Assembly (NCBI GenBank): GCA_031551145.1
Contig: JAVBNZ010000089.1
Span: 1-5,925, forward strand
DNA length: 5,925 nt
Origin: WRKB01 sp031551145
GTDB taxonomy: Bacteria > Desulfobacterota > Desulfovibrionia > Desulfovibrionales > Desulfovibrionaceae
Reading direction: 5' to 3'
The translations under genes and the position numbers were made by a program. The stretch's first letter is position 1. Each line of letters opens with the position of its first letter. The notes beneath the pieces are model-generated. The model was not told the DNA's origin and ran no database searches. It was given only the letters and a program-made list of their open reading frames with translations. Below, in pieces: positions 1 to 5,924 of this stretch.

Positions 1-1317
1 GTGGACGCGGCCTATACGAGCCAGGCGGCCCTGCAGGCCGACCTCTCCAAAAACCTTGAGGGCATGACGGCCGAATCGGCCATGAACCAGGCCGGGCACA
101 CCCATCGCCTGCACAACACCGTGGCCGTGAGCGCCCTGGGCTATGCCTTCGGCAAGGACGCGCCCATTTCCGCCCAGAGCTTCGTGCCGTCCATCCAGTC
201 TTCCTTTCAGGAAGCCAACGCCGTCAGCCGGCAGGGCAATTCCCCGCGTCAGGCCCTGGCCATGGCAGGCAGGCCCGAGCGCGCCGGCAACCGCGACCTG
301 CTTATGGCCACCCCGCCCCCCATGGCGCCGGGCTACAGCGTGATCGACGCCTGGCAGCCGGCCGTGGCCGAAAGCGGGCGGCGTTTCGTCGCGCAGGCAA
401 GCCCGGCCTCTCTCCAGGCGGCGGCCGTGGGCAGCGGCCTGGACGCCGGCTCGATTGTGCCGGGCGTCAAGATCTGGGGCGGCTATGTCGGCGACTTCGC
501 CGGACAGCAGGCCGACAGCGGCTATTCCGGCTACAATGCCCAGTATAACGGCTTTTTGGTCGGCGCGTCCGTCGACATCAACCAGGTTTGGACGGTCGGG
601 GCGTACGGCGGCTGGAGTTCGGGCAGTACAAGCTCCACGGACGGCGTGAAGGCGGAGATCGACTCCGGCACCACCCATCTCGGCGCGTTCGGGCGTTACC
701 GGGATCCGGGCGGCGCGATGGTCACGGCCGACGTTGCATACACCTCCGTCAGCAACGATTCCGACCGCAGCGTGGATCTCGCCGGCGGCCGGCAGCACAT
801 GAAGGGCTCCTACGGCCAGCAGGTCATAGGCTTCGGCCTGGAAGCCGCGTACAACTGGGTGCCCGAAGCCGCCCCCGGCGCGAGCGTCACCCCCTTCGCG
901 GCCATGCGTTACAGTCATCTCTCTCAGGACGGCTATACCGAAAGCGGCCCCCTGGCCCTCAAGGTCAAATCCATCCAGAGCGACGCCTTCAACACCACTC
1001 TCGGCGTGCGCGCGGCCTACGACATTCCTCTGGGCGAGCAGGCCGTGCTCACTCCCAAGGCCACCGCGGGCTGGCTGCACAACTGGGCCGACGATTACAC
1101 CAGCGCCCGCAGCAGCTTTGTGGGTTCGCCCGTCACCTTTGAAACCCGCTCCGTGCAAAGCGACCGCGACGCCGCCCAGCTCGGCCTGGGTCTTGACCTG
1201 CGCGTGAAGCCGGGCAACGGCGGCTGGGACTTCGGCCTCAAGACGGCCTACGGTGTGGATCTGCGCGCCAAGAGCACGGATCAGACCCTGTACGGCGGCC
1301 TGGAAGTCCGCTTCTAG
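1..1317 (+). CDS. Autotransporter, C-terminal outer-membrane beta-barrel part (5' truncated by window)
   Basis: This is the C-terminal part of a type V (autotransporter) protein. The barrel inserts in the outer membrane and helps deliver an N-terminal passenger to the cell surface. About 438 codons are visible. The reading frame is open from base 1. Although base 1 happens to be GTG, no ribosome site or signal peptide is visible, so I treat the gene as running in from the left. Residues 1-100 look like passenger or linker, a proline-rich hinge lies near 104-110, and the barrel runs from about 157 (the VKIWGGYVGDF stretch) to the end. The barrel shows alternating aromatic and glycine strands (GYSGYNAQYNGF, VGAYGGWSSG, DFGLKTAYGVDL). 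It ends in LYGGLEVRF, with the terminal Phe typical of outer-membrane proteins recognised by BamA. No cysteine is present. At about 280 residues the barrel has the usual length for this domain family. The passenger function cannot be judged. The gene converges on the glutamine synthetase gene, and its stop is followed within 6 nt by structured element A. Confidence 0.88.
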   Translation: MDAAYTSQAALQADLSKNLEGMTAESAMNQAGHTHRLHNTVAVSALGYAFGKDAPISAQSFVPSIQSSFQEANAVSRQGNSPRQALAMAGRPERAGNRDLLMATPPPMAPGYSVIDAWQPAVAESGRRFVAQASPASLQAAAVGSGLDAGSIVPGVKIWGGYVGDFAGQQADSGYSGYNAQYNGFLVGASVDINQVWTVGAYGGWSSGSTSSTDGVKAEIDSGTTHLGAFGRYRDPGGAMVTADVAYTSVSNDSDRSVDLAGGRQHMKGSYGQQVIGFGLEAAYNWVPEAAPGASVTPFAAMRYSHLSQDGYTESGPLALKVKSIQSDAFNTTLGVRAAYDIPLGEQAVLTPKATAGWLHNWADDYTSARSSFVGSPVTFETRSVQSDRDAAQLGLGLDLRVKPGNGGWDFGLKTAYGVDLRAKSTDQTLYGGLEVRF

Positions 1318-1322
1318 GGACG

Positions 1323-1459
1323 CTCATTTTGCCGTGATACTGCGTCAGGCTGCATTTCCGGCGACGGTCATGTACCAAAGAGTACACTCCCGTCGCCGGA
1401 AATTTGCCTTCCTCGTCTGACGACAAAAGCAGCCACTCCCTGATTCTGCCCAAAATGAG
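1323..1459 (+). repeat. Structured 3' element A: nested inverted repeat downstream of the autotransporter gene
   Basis: This is a long imperfect palindrome beginning 6 nt after the autotransporter stop. From outside in, the arms are CTCATTTTG/CAAAATGAG (1323-1331 with 1451-1459), CGTCAG/CTGACG (1343-1348 with 1417-1422), GGC/GCC (1348-1350 with 1406-1408, overlapping the previous arm by one base), a perfect 14-bp stem (1354-1367 with 1390-1403), and TGTAC/GTACA (1371-1375 with 1382-1386) closing a CAAAGA loop. It contains the blocks CGTCA (1343), AAGAGTACACT (1378) and TTCCTCGTC (1409). These recur at the same spacing on the minus strand in element B. There is no coding potential of note and no clean U-tract after the stem, so it is not a textbook intrinsic terminator. 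It may act in 3'-end formation or mRNA stability, or be a palindromic repeat of the genome. The pairing is seen directly; the role is inferred. Confidence 0.75.
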
Positions 1460-1475
1460 GTACCAGCCGATTTTA

Positions 1476-1507
1476 GAGCATTTTAACATTGAAAATGTAA
1501 AATGCTC
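1476..1507. repeat. AT-rich hairpin between elements A and B
   Basis: The arm GAGCATTTTA (1476-1485) pairs perfectly with TAAAATGCTC (1498-1507). After one bulged A (1486), CATT (1487-1490) pairs with AATG (1494-1497) around a GAA loop, giving 14 bp in total. An alternative inner pairing, CATTTT (1479-1484) with AAAATG (1492-1497), would exclude part of this fold. No T-run follows on the plus strand. On the minus strand the stem is followed by TAAAATCGG. It is much more AT-rich than its surroundings. It could serve as a bidirectional transcription stop between the convergent genes or be a small palindromic repeat. The structure is clear; the function is unknown. Confidence 0.6.
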
Positions 1508-1508
1508 C

Positions 1509-1659
1509 AGCGCTTGTCCGTAAATACGTGGAGCGTGAGCCGAGGACGAGGAAAAGCCCTTTTTTGCGGAGGAAGTGTACTCTTATCGTACTCGACCGGA
1601 GCAAAAAAGGGCTTTGACGAAGTAATCGGCCGCGAAACGCGTATTTACGGACAAGCGCT
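1509..1659 (-). repeat. Structured 3' element B: 151-nt nested palindrome abutting the glutamine synthetase stop codon
   Basis: The outer arms 1509-1528 and 1640-1659 are a perfect 20-bp inverted repeat, extended inward by one G-U and one G-C pair. Further in, GCCGA (1539-1543) pairs with TCGGC (1626-1630). A perfect 15-bp stem follows (1553-1567 with 1601-1615, arm AAAGCCCTTTTTTGC), and GTAC (1577-1580) pairs with GTAC (1588-1591) around a 7-nt loop. The outermost base at 1659 is also the last base of the glutamine synthetase TAA codon, so the element starts exactly where translation stops. Read on the minus strand it carries CGTCA (1619-1615), AAGAGTACACT (1584-1574) and TTCCTCGTC (1553-1545), the same blocks and spacing as element A. 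The 15-bp stem followed by TTTT on the minus strand could terminate or stabilise the glutamine synthetase transcript. I see no flanking target-site duplication, so a transposed element is possible but unsupported. Confidence 0.75.
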
Positions 1660-3842
1660 TACTTCACGAACAGCATTTCCTGGTAACTGGGCAGGACCCA
1701 GAGATCGTCGGCCACAACGCTTTCCAGCGCGTCGGCCCAGTGCCGCACGTCCAGCATGGCCGGCAGCACGACGTCCCGGCAATAGGCCGCCTCTTCGCCG
1801 GGATTGTGCTGCGGCAGTTCCTCCATAAGCTGATCCAGATGTATGACGGCCTGCTGCATGGCGCGCAGCTTGGCGGTGAGATCGGTGAGCGCCACGGCCT
1901 GATACTCCATGCCCACGGCCTTGAGGTGCGCGCAGACCTCCGCCAGCTCGCCCTGGTAGCGCATGGCCGCCGGATAGACCACTGTGCGGGCCGTGCGCGC
2001 GGTCATGCGGGCTTCGGTGCAGACGGTCTTGCAATACTGCTCCAGATAGATTTCCCGGCGGGCCTTGAGTTCCTGCTTGTTCAGCACCTTCTGCTCGGCA
2101 AAGAGATGCAGGGCTTCGGGCGAGGCTATCTGCTCCAGGGCTTCGGGGGCGCTGCGCAGGTTGGGCAGGCCCCGGCGTGCGGCTTCCTTGTGCCAGATGT
2201 CGGAATAGCCGTCGCCGTTGAAGATGACGGCGCTGTGTTCCTCGATGATGTACTGGATGAAGCGCTGCACGGCGGCGTTGAGCTTCTTGGGATTGCCGCC
2301 GCTTTCGCGCGCCAGGTAATCGGCGGCGAAGCCCAGGGATTCCGCCATGATGGTATTGAGGCAGGTCAGCGAATCGGCCGGGGACATGCTCGCGCCTATG
2401 GCCCGGAACTCGAATCGGTTGCCCACAAAGGCGATGGGGCTGGTGCGGTTGCGGTCGCCGGGGTCGGCCGGCAGGGGGGGCAGGGTGTCCACGCCCACGT
2501 TCATGATGCGCCCGCTCTTGGCCCCTTTGACGCGGCCGGCCCGGAACTGTTCGAACACGTCGGTGAGCTGGTCGCCGAGGAAGATGGACATGATGGCCGG
2601 CGGGGCCTCGTTGGCGCCCAGGCGGTGGTCGTTGCCGGCGCTCGCCACGGTGGCGCGCAGCAGGCCGCCGTATTTGTGGACCGCGCGCATGAGCGCCGCG
2701 CAGAACACGAGGAACTGGGCGTTTTCGTGCGGGGTTTCGCCGGGATCGAACAGATTGCCCAGCTCCGCGTTGCCCAGGGAATAGTTGAGATGCTTGCCCG
2801 AGCCGTTGATGCCGGCAAAGGGCTTTTCGTGCAGCAGGCAGACCATGCCGTGGCGCTGGGCCACGCTGCGCAGGGTGGTCATGATCAGGTGGTTGTGGTC
2901 GGTGGCCAGGTTGCCCGGCTCGTAGAGCGGGGCGATTTCGTACTGGCTGGGCGCCACTTCGTTGTGGCGGGTTTTGACCGGAATGCCGAGCTTGTAGAGT
3001 TCGTGGTCCACCTCCATCATAAAGGAGAGCACCCGGCTGGGAATGACGCCGTAATACTGATCCTCGAACTCCTGGCCCTTGGCCGGGCGCGCGCCGAAGA
3101 GCGAACGGCCGGTGATGTGGATGTCGGGCCGGGCAAAGGCGAAGTGGCGGTCGATGAGAAAATATTCCTGCTCCAGCCCGGCGTAGGCGATGATCGGCAG
3201 CCGGCTTTCAATGCCGAATACTTTCAAAAGGCGGGTGGCTTCCTTGTTGATGGCCTGGTTGGAGCGCAGCAGCGGGGTTTTTTTGTCCAGGGCCACGCCC
3301 GTCCAGGAGAGGAAAAGCGTGGGAATGCACAAAAAAGTGCCGTTGGGGTTTTCCATGATGTAGGCCGGGCTGGTGACGTCCCAGGCTGTATAGCCCCTGG
3401 CCTCGAAGGTGGAGCGCAGCCCGCCGGAGGGCAGGCTGGAGCCGTCGGCCTCGCCCTTGATGAGCATGGAGGCGGAGAATTCGGCGATCACGCCGCCCTG
3501 GCCGTCGGGAGAGAGGAAGCTGTCGTGCTTTTCGGCGGTCAGTCCGGTCAGGGGGTAAAAAACGTGGGTATAGTGGGTGGCGCCCTTTTCTATGGCCCAG
3601 TCCTTCATGGCTGAGGCCACGACGTCCGCGATGGCCGGATCCATGCGCTCGTGGAGCTCTATGGTCTTTTTAAGCGAGGCGTACACCGATTTGGGCAGGC
3701 GTTCGCGCATCACTCTGTCGCTGAAGACGTTGGAGGCGAAAATGTCCTGGGGCCGCGTTTCGGCGAAGCTCAGGGCCGGGGCCTGAGGGGTGTAGGTGGT
3801 GATGGCCATGACGGCGTTGGCGCGTGCGAAATTCTGACTCAT
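1659..3842 (-). CDS. glnN: Glutamine synthetase, type III (GlnN family)
   Basis: This enzyme catalyses ATP-dependent joining of ammonium to glutamate to give glutamine, in the cytoplasm. The encoded protein is 727 residues, matching the roughly 700-730 of type III enzymes and far longer than type I or II. In order it shows an N-terminal type III domain (about 25-215, including PSGGLRSTFEARGYTAWD at 138-155), then the catalytic core: EQEYF (224-228) and EVDHE (277-281), NEVAPSQYEIAP (294-305), the ATP/glutamate signature KPFAGINGSGKHLNYSL (340-356), NDHRLGANEAPPA (404-416), NRTSP (465-469) and NRFEFR (475-480). A helical type III C-terminal region follows, ending in SYQEMLFVK. I chose the ATG at 3842 because GGAG sits 7 nt upstream. 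A longer in-frame start at 3917 would overlap the FKBP gene and adds 25 non-conserved residues. All expected catalytic blocks are present and there is no frameshift. It lies 52 nt downstream of the FKBP gene. No PII or ammonium-transporter gene is in the window, and the tyrosine-containing adenylylation loop of type I enzymes is not evident. Confidence 0.95.
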   Translation of the reverse strand: MSQNFARANAVMAITTYTPQAPALSFAETRPQDIFASNVFSDRVMRERLPKSVYASLKKTIELHERMDPAIADVVASAMKDWAIEKGATHYTHVFYPLTGLTAEKHDSFLSPDGQGGVIAEFSASMLIKGEADGSSLPSGGLRSTFEARGYTAWDVTSPAYIMENPNGTFLCIPTLFLSWTGVALDKKTPLLRSNQAINKEATRLLKVFGIESRLPIIAYAGLEQEYFLIDRHFAFARPDIHITGRSLFGARPAKGQEFEDQYYGVIPSRVLSFMMEVDHELYKLGIPVKTRHNEVAPSQYEIAPLYEPGNLATDHNHLIMTTLRSVAQRHGMVCLLHEKPFAGINGSGKHLNYSLGNAELGNLFDPGETPHENAQFLVFCAALMRAVHKYGGLLRATVASAGNDHRLGANEAPPAIMSIFLGDQLTDVFEQFRAGRVKGAKSGRIMNVGVDTLPPLPADPGDRNRTSPIAFVGNRFEFRAIGASMSPADSLTCLNTIMAESLGFAADYLARESGGNPKKLNAAVQRFIQYIIEEHSAVIFNGDGYSDIWHKEAARRGLPNLRSAPEALEQIASPEALHLFAEQKVLNKQELKARREIYLEQYCKTVCTEARMTARTARTVVYPAAMRYQGELAEVCAHLKAVGMEYQAVALTDLTAKLRAMQQAVIHLDQLMEELPQHNPGEEAAYCRDVVLPAMLDVRHWADALESVVADDLWVLPSYQEMLFVK

Positions 3843-3849
3843 ACTCTTT

Positions 3850-3853
3850 CTCC
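3850..3853 (-). promoter_or_regulatory. Ribosome binding site deciding the glutamine synthetase start
   Basis: Read on the minus strand, GGAG lies 7 nt before the ATG at 3842. The alternative upstream in-frame ATG at 3917 lies inside the FKBP coding region, so this site supports the shorter 727-residue product. Confidence 0.7.
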
Positions 3854-3864
3854 GGAAAATAGGC

Positions 3865-3885
3865 CGGCGGGGAAAATCCCCGCCG
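3865..3885 (-). terminator. GC-rich hairpin between the FKBP and glutamine synthetase genes (possible terminator or attenuator)
   Basis: A 9-bp perfect stem, CGGCGGGGA/TCCCCGCCG, closes a 3-nt loop. On the minus strand it begins 9 nt after the FKBP stop codon and ends 22 nt before the glutamine synthetase ATG, just upstream of its GGAG site. It is followed by GGCCTATTTT, a weak T-rich stretch rather than a clean U-tract. It could be a partial terminator or attenuator setting the ratio of the two genes, or an mRNA processing or stability hairpin. So little room remains between hairpin and start codon that any separate glutamine synthetase promoter would have to lie at or inside the FKBP gene end. 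Confidence 0.5.
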
Positions 3886-3894
3886 CTTCCCTCG

Positions 3895-4317
3895 TCATTT
3901 GACGGAAAGAATCTCAATATCGAAGATCAAATCCTTTCCGGCCAGAGGGTGGTTGGCGTCCAGCACCAGGACGTTTTCATCCATGTGGGAGATGGTGACT
4001 TCCATGTCCCCTTCCGGCGAACTCAAAGAAAGCTGCATGCCTTTTTCGGGCGAGATATGGTCCGGCACTTCGCTTAAAGGCACCTCGAAAAGCAGGGATT
4101 CGTCCACATCCCCGTACGCTTCCGCCGCGGGGATCTCCACATGCACCGCATCGCCCGGTTCCTTGCCGAGCAGGGCCTTTTCAAAACCCTCGATGAGCAT
4201 GCCCGTGCCCATGACGAATTCCAGCGGATCGCGCCCGCGCGAGGAATCGAATTCCATTCCGTCCTGAAGAGTGCCGGTGTAGTGCACGCGGATCGTATCG
4301 CCGTTCTTTACAGGCAT
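3895..4317 (-). CDS. FKBP-type peptidyl-prolyl cis-trans isomerase, SlyD-like
   Basis: This predicted cytoplasmic prolyl isomerase and folding chaperone has 140 residues and no signal peptide or membrane segment. The N-terminal FKBP half shows VHYTGTLQDGMEFDSSRGRDPLEFVMGTGMLIEGFEKALLGK-like features across residues 11-52 (key: YTG at 13-15, FDSS at 23-26, IEGFE at 42-46). An insert-in-flap chaperone segment spans about 66-116. The FKBP fold is then completed by DANHPLAGKDLIFDIEIL (120-137), the hallmark of the SlyD/FkpB group. It lacks the His/Cys-rich metal-binding tail of Escherichia coli SlyD and ends right after the fold, so a nickel-handling role is not supported by the sequence. The ATG at 4317 is preceded by AAGGAAG (4329-4323 on the minus strand) at 5-nt spacing. 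It lies upstream of glutamine synthetase on the same strand and could be co-transcribed with it. It is divergent from lysA. Confidence 0.93.
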   Translation of the reverse strand: MPVKNGDTIRVHYTGTLQDGMEFDSSRGRDPLEFVMGTGMLIEGFEKALLGKEPGDAVHVEIPAAEAYGDVDESLLFEVPLSEVPDHISPEKGMQLSLSSPEGDMEVTISHMDENVLVLDANHPLAGKDLIFDIEILSVK

Positions 4318-4397
4318 GGAGACTTCCTTATCTGGTTACAGATGCATCGTTCAAAAAACTCTCGATCGCCTATTACGCAAACATGAGGCAGGGGGAA

Positions 4398-4422
4398 TGT
4401 CAACCGACAATATGATTTGACA
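4398..4422. promoter_or_regulatory. Divergent TTGACA pair in the FKBP-lysA intergenic region (candidate promoter region)
   Basis: The 178-bp space between the FKBP gene and lysA contains a consensus -35 hexamer on each strand. TTGACA on plus is at 4417-4422 and its mirror on minus is at 4403-4398, 13 nt apart and pointing away from each other. A -10-like TATGAT (4411-4416, plus) lies between them. No good -10 sits 16-18 nt after either hexamer: on plus, GAGTAT follows after 20 nt, and on minus, TAATAG follows after 22 nt. I mark the region as likely holding both promoters, but I cannot assign exact start sites. No lysine riboswitch fold was recognised in the lysA leader. Confidence 0.3.
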
Positions 4423-4486
4423 GGCAGCGGAGATGACTTGCCGAGTATTGTTCCGAATGGTAGCGTGCGCGAAAAATCCGCATTGC

Positions 4487-4492
4487 GAGGTG
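4487..4492 (+). promoter_or_regulatory. Ribosome binding site deciding the lysA start
   Basis: GAGGTG lies just before the ATG at 4496. A longer in-frame ATG at 4433 has no such site, and its extra 21 residues are not typical of the family, so the start at 4496 is preferred. Confidence 0.7.
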
Positions 4493-4495
4493 TTC

Positions 4496-5770
4496 ATGAG
4501 CCTTTCCGCTTCCTCCTACACCGCCGGCGTCGCCTTTTTCGGCGCTTCCGAACCCCACGAGCTTGTCGCCCGCTACGGCAGCCCTCTCTATGTGTACAAC
4601 GAGAACATTCTGCGTGCCCGCTGCCGCGACCTGCTTTCCCTTTCCGACCACAAGGGCTTTTACGTCAATTATTCCGCCAAGGCCAACTCCAATCCCGCCC
4701 TGCTGCGCATCATCCGCGAGGAGGGCTGCCTGGCCGACGCCATGTCGCCCGGCGAACTGCGCATGAACCTGCATGCCGGATACACGGCCGGGGAACTGCT
4801 CTATGTCTGCAACAACGTCTCCGCGGACGAACTGAAGAACGCGGCGGATCACGGCCTGGTGGTGAGCCTGGATTCGCTCGCCCAGTTGGAGCTTTTCGGC
4901 CGGATCGCGCCCGGCGGCCGGGCGATGCTGCGCTTCAACCCCGGCATAGGCGCGGGGCACCATCAAAAGGTGGTCACGGCCGGCAAGGCCACGAAGTTCG
5001 GCGTTTCGCCCGAGGAACTGGACGAGGCGCGCCGCATCCTGACCGCGCACGGGCTCAAGCTGGTGGGCCTCAACCAGCACATAGGCTCCCTGTTCATGGA
5101 GCCCCGGGGCTATCTGGACGCCGTGGACTGGCTGCTGGCCTTCGCCGGCGGGCTGCGCAAAGAGGAACTGGCGGCGCTGGAAATTCTGGATTTCGGCGGC
5201 GGCTTCGGTATTCCCTACCGCAAATACGGCAATGAGCCGCGTCTGGACATGGCCGGGCTCGGCCGCGAATTCCACGCCCGCATCAGCGCCTTTGCCGAAA
5301 AGACCGGCTACGCCGGCCGCTTCTACGTGGAGCCGGGCCGTTATGCCGTTGCGGAATGCGGGCTGCTGCTCGGCACGGTGCATGCCGTGAAGACCAACGC
5401 CGGGCGGCGCTTTGCCGGCACGGATCTCGGCTTCAACACGCTGATGCGGCCGGCCATGTACGACTCGCACCACGACATCGAGGTGTATCCGGGCGGGGAA
5501 GCGGCAGGCAGCAGGCCGGTGCTGACCCAGACCGTGGTGGGCAACATCTGCGAGAGCGGGGATATCCTGGCCAAGGATCGCGAACTGCCCGAAATGCGCG
5601 TGGGCGACGTTGTCGGCGCGCTCGACGCCGGGGCCTACGGCTTTTCCATGAGCTCCAACTACAACCTGCGCCTGCGGCCGGCCGAAGTGCTCGTTTGCGC
5701 GGACGGCTCCTCCCGCCTGATACGCCGGCGGGACAGCCTGGAAGACCTGCTGCGCAATGTGGTGGAATAA
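4496..5770 (+). CDS. lysA: Diaminopimelate decarboxylase (LysA)
   Basis: This PLP-dependent decarboxylase converts meso-diaminopimelate to L-lysine, the last step of lysine synthesis. The protein is 424 residues, normal for the family. An N-terminal alanine-racemase-like TIM barrel carries the PLP lysine in YSAKANSN (K62), then FNPGIGAG (147-154), KFGV (167-170), NQHIGS (193-198) and the phosphate-binding GGGFG (234-238). EPGR (279-282) leads into the C-terminal beta domain with CESGD (352-356), which supplies the active-site Cys across the dimer, and AGAYGFSMSSNYN (378-390). These C-terminal motifs point to DapDC rather than ornithine or arginine decarboxylase. The substrate loop reads GHHQKVVTAG instead of the commoner HPYISTG-type sequence, and HIGS is followed by Leu instead of the usual Gln; the remaining key residues are intact. 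The gene stands alone between a divergent FKBP gene and its own terminator, with no dapF or other dap gene in view. Confidence 0.95.
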   Translation: MSLSASSYTAGVAFFGASEPHELVARYGSPLYVYNENILRARCRDLLSLSDHKGFYVNYSAKANSNPALLRIIREEGCLADAMSPGELRMNLHAGYTAGELLYVCNNVSADELKNAADHGLVVSLDSLAQLELFGRIAPGGRAMLRFNPGIGAGHHQKVVTAGKATKFGVSPEELDEARRILTAHGLKLVGLNQHIGSLFMEPRGYLDAVDWLLAFAGGLRKEELAALEILDFGGGFGIPYRKYGNEPRLDMAGLGREFHARISAFAEKTGYAGRFYVEPGRYAVAECGLLLGTVHAVKTNAGRRFAGTDLGFNTLMRPAMYDSHHDIEVYPGGEAAGSRPVLTQTVVGNICESGDILAKDRELPEMRVGDVVGALDAGAYGFSMSSNYNLRLRPAEVLVCADGSSRLIRRRDSLEDLLRNVVE

Positions 5771-5776
5771 CGGCGC

Positions 5777-5798
5777 ATCCCGCGCGCGGGATTTTTTT
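5777..5798 (+). terminator. Intrinsic terminator of lysA
   Basis: The perfect 16-bp palindrome ATCCCGCGCGCGGGAT (5777-5792) is followed without a break by seven T residues (5792-5798), starting 7 nt after the lysA stop codon. This is a classic Rho-independent terminator and separates lysA from the tRNA gene. Confidence 0.88.
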
Positions 5799-5808
5799 CG
5801 GCTCTTTC

Positions 5809-5837
5809 TTGACAAGCGGCGTGATTTTGGCGAGTAT
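5809..5837 (+). promoter_or_regulatory. Promoter of the tRNA-Ala gene
   Basis: A consensus -35 TTGACA (5809-5814) is followed after 17 nt by GAGTAT (5832-5837), a weak -10 that keeps the key A at position 2 and T at position 6. The predicted start is near 5844, only a few bases before the mature tRNA. The stretch after the -10 (GCCTCCTCACC) is C-rich, as in promoters under stringent control. That regulatory reading is an inference. Confidence 0.55.
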
Positions 5838-5848
5838 GCCTCCTCACC

Positions 5849-5924
<76 letters not shown>

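Noticed and set aside
1238..1489. Possible 83-codon minus-strand gene across the autotransporter 3' end and element A
   Set aside because: It overlaps the autotransporter coding end and the palindrome. There is no ribosome site or recognisable motif.
1323..1659. CRISPR array or tandem repeats in the intergenic gap
   Set aside because: The repeats are inverted, only two related copies exist, and there are no regular spacers or direct repeats.
1502..1828. Possible small protein of 108 codons starting in the intergenic region
   Set aside because: It reads through the palindromic element and then antisense through the glutamine synthetase 3' end. It has no ribosome site and an Arg/Pro/Ala-rich tail typical of a shadow frame.
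1740..3614. Long open frame (624 codons) on the plus strand, antisense to glutamine synthetase
   Set aside because: It lies fully opposite a gene with every conserved motif. Its translation is a low-complexity Gly/Ala/His/Val-rich product typical of antisense frames in GC-rich DNA, with no recognisable domain.
3843..3917. N-terminal extension of glutamine synthetase from the ATG at 3917
   Set aside because: The extra 25 residues are translated from the hairpin and the FKBP gene end and are not family-like. The GGAG site supports the start at 3842.
4318..4495. Lysine riboswitch (L-box) in the lysA leader
   Set aside because: The leader is short, and I could not find the conserved L-box core or a terminator hairpin before lysA.
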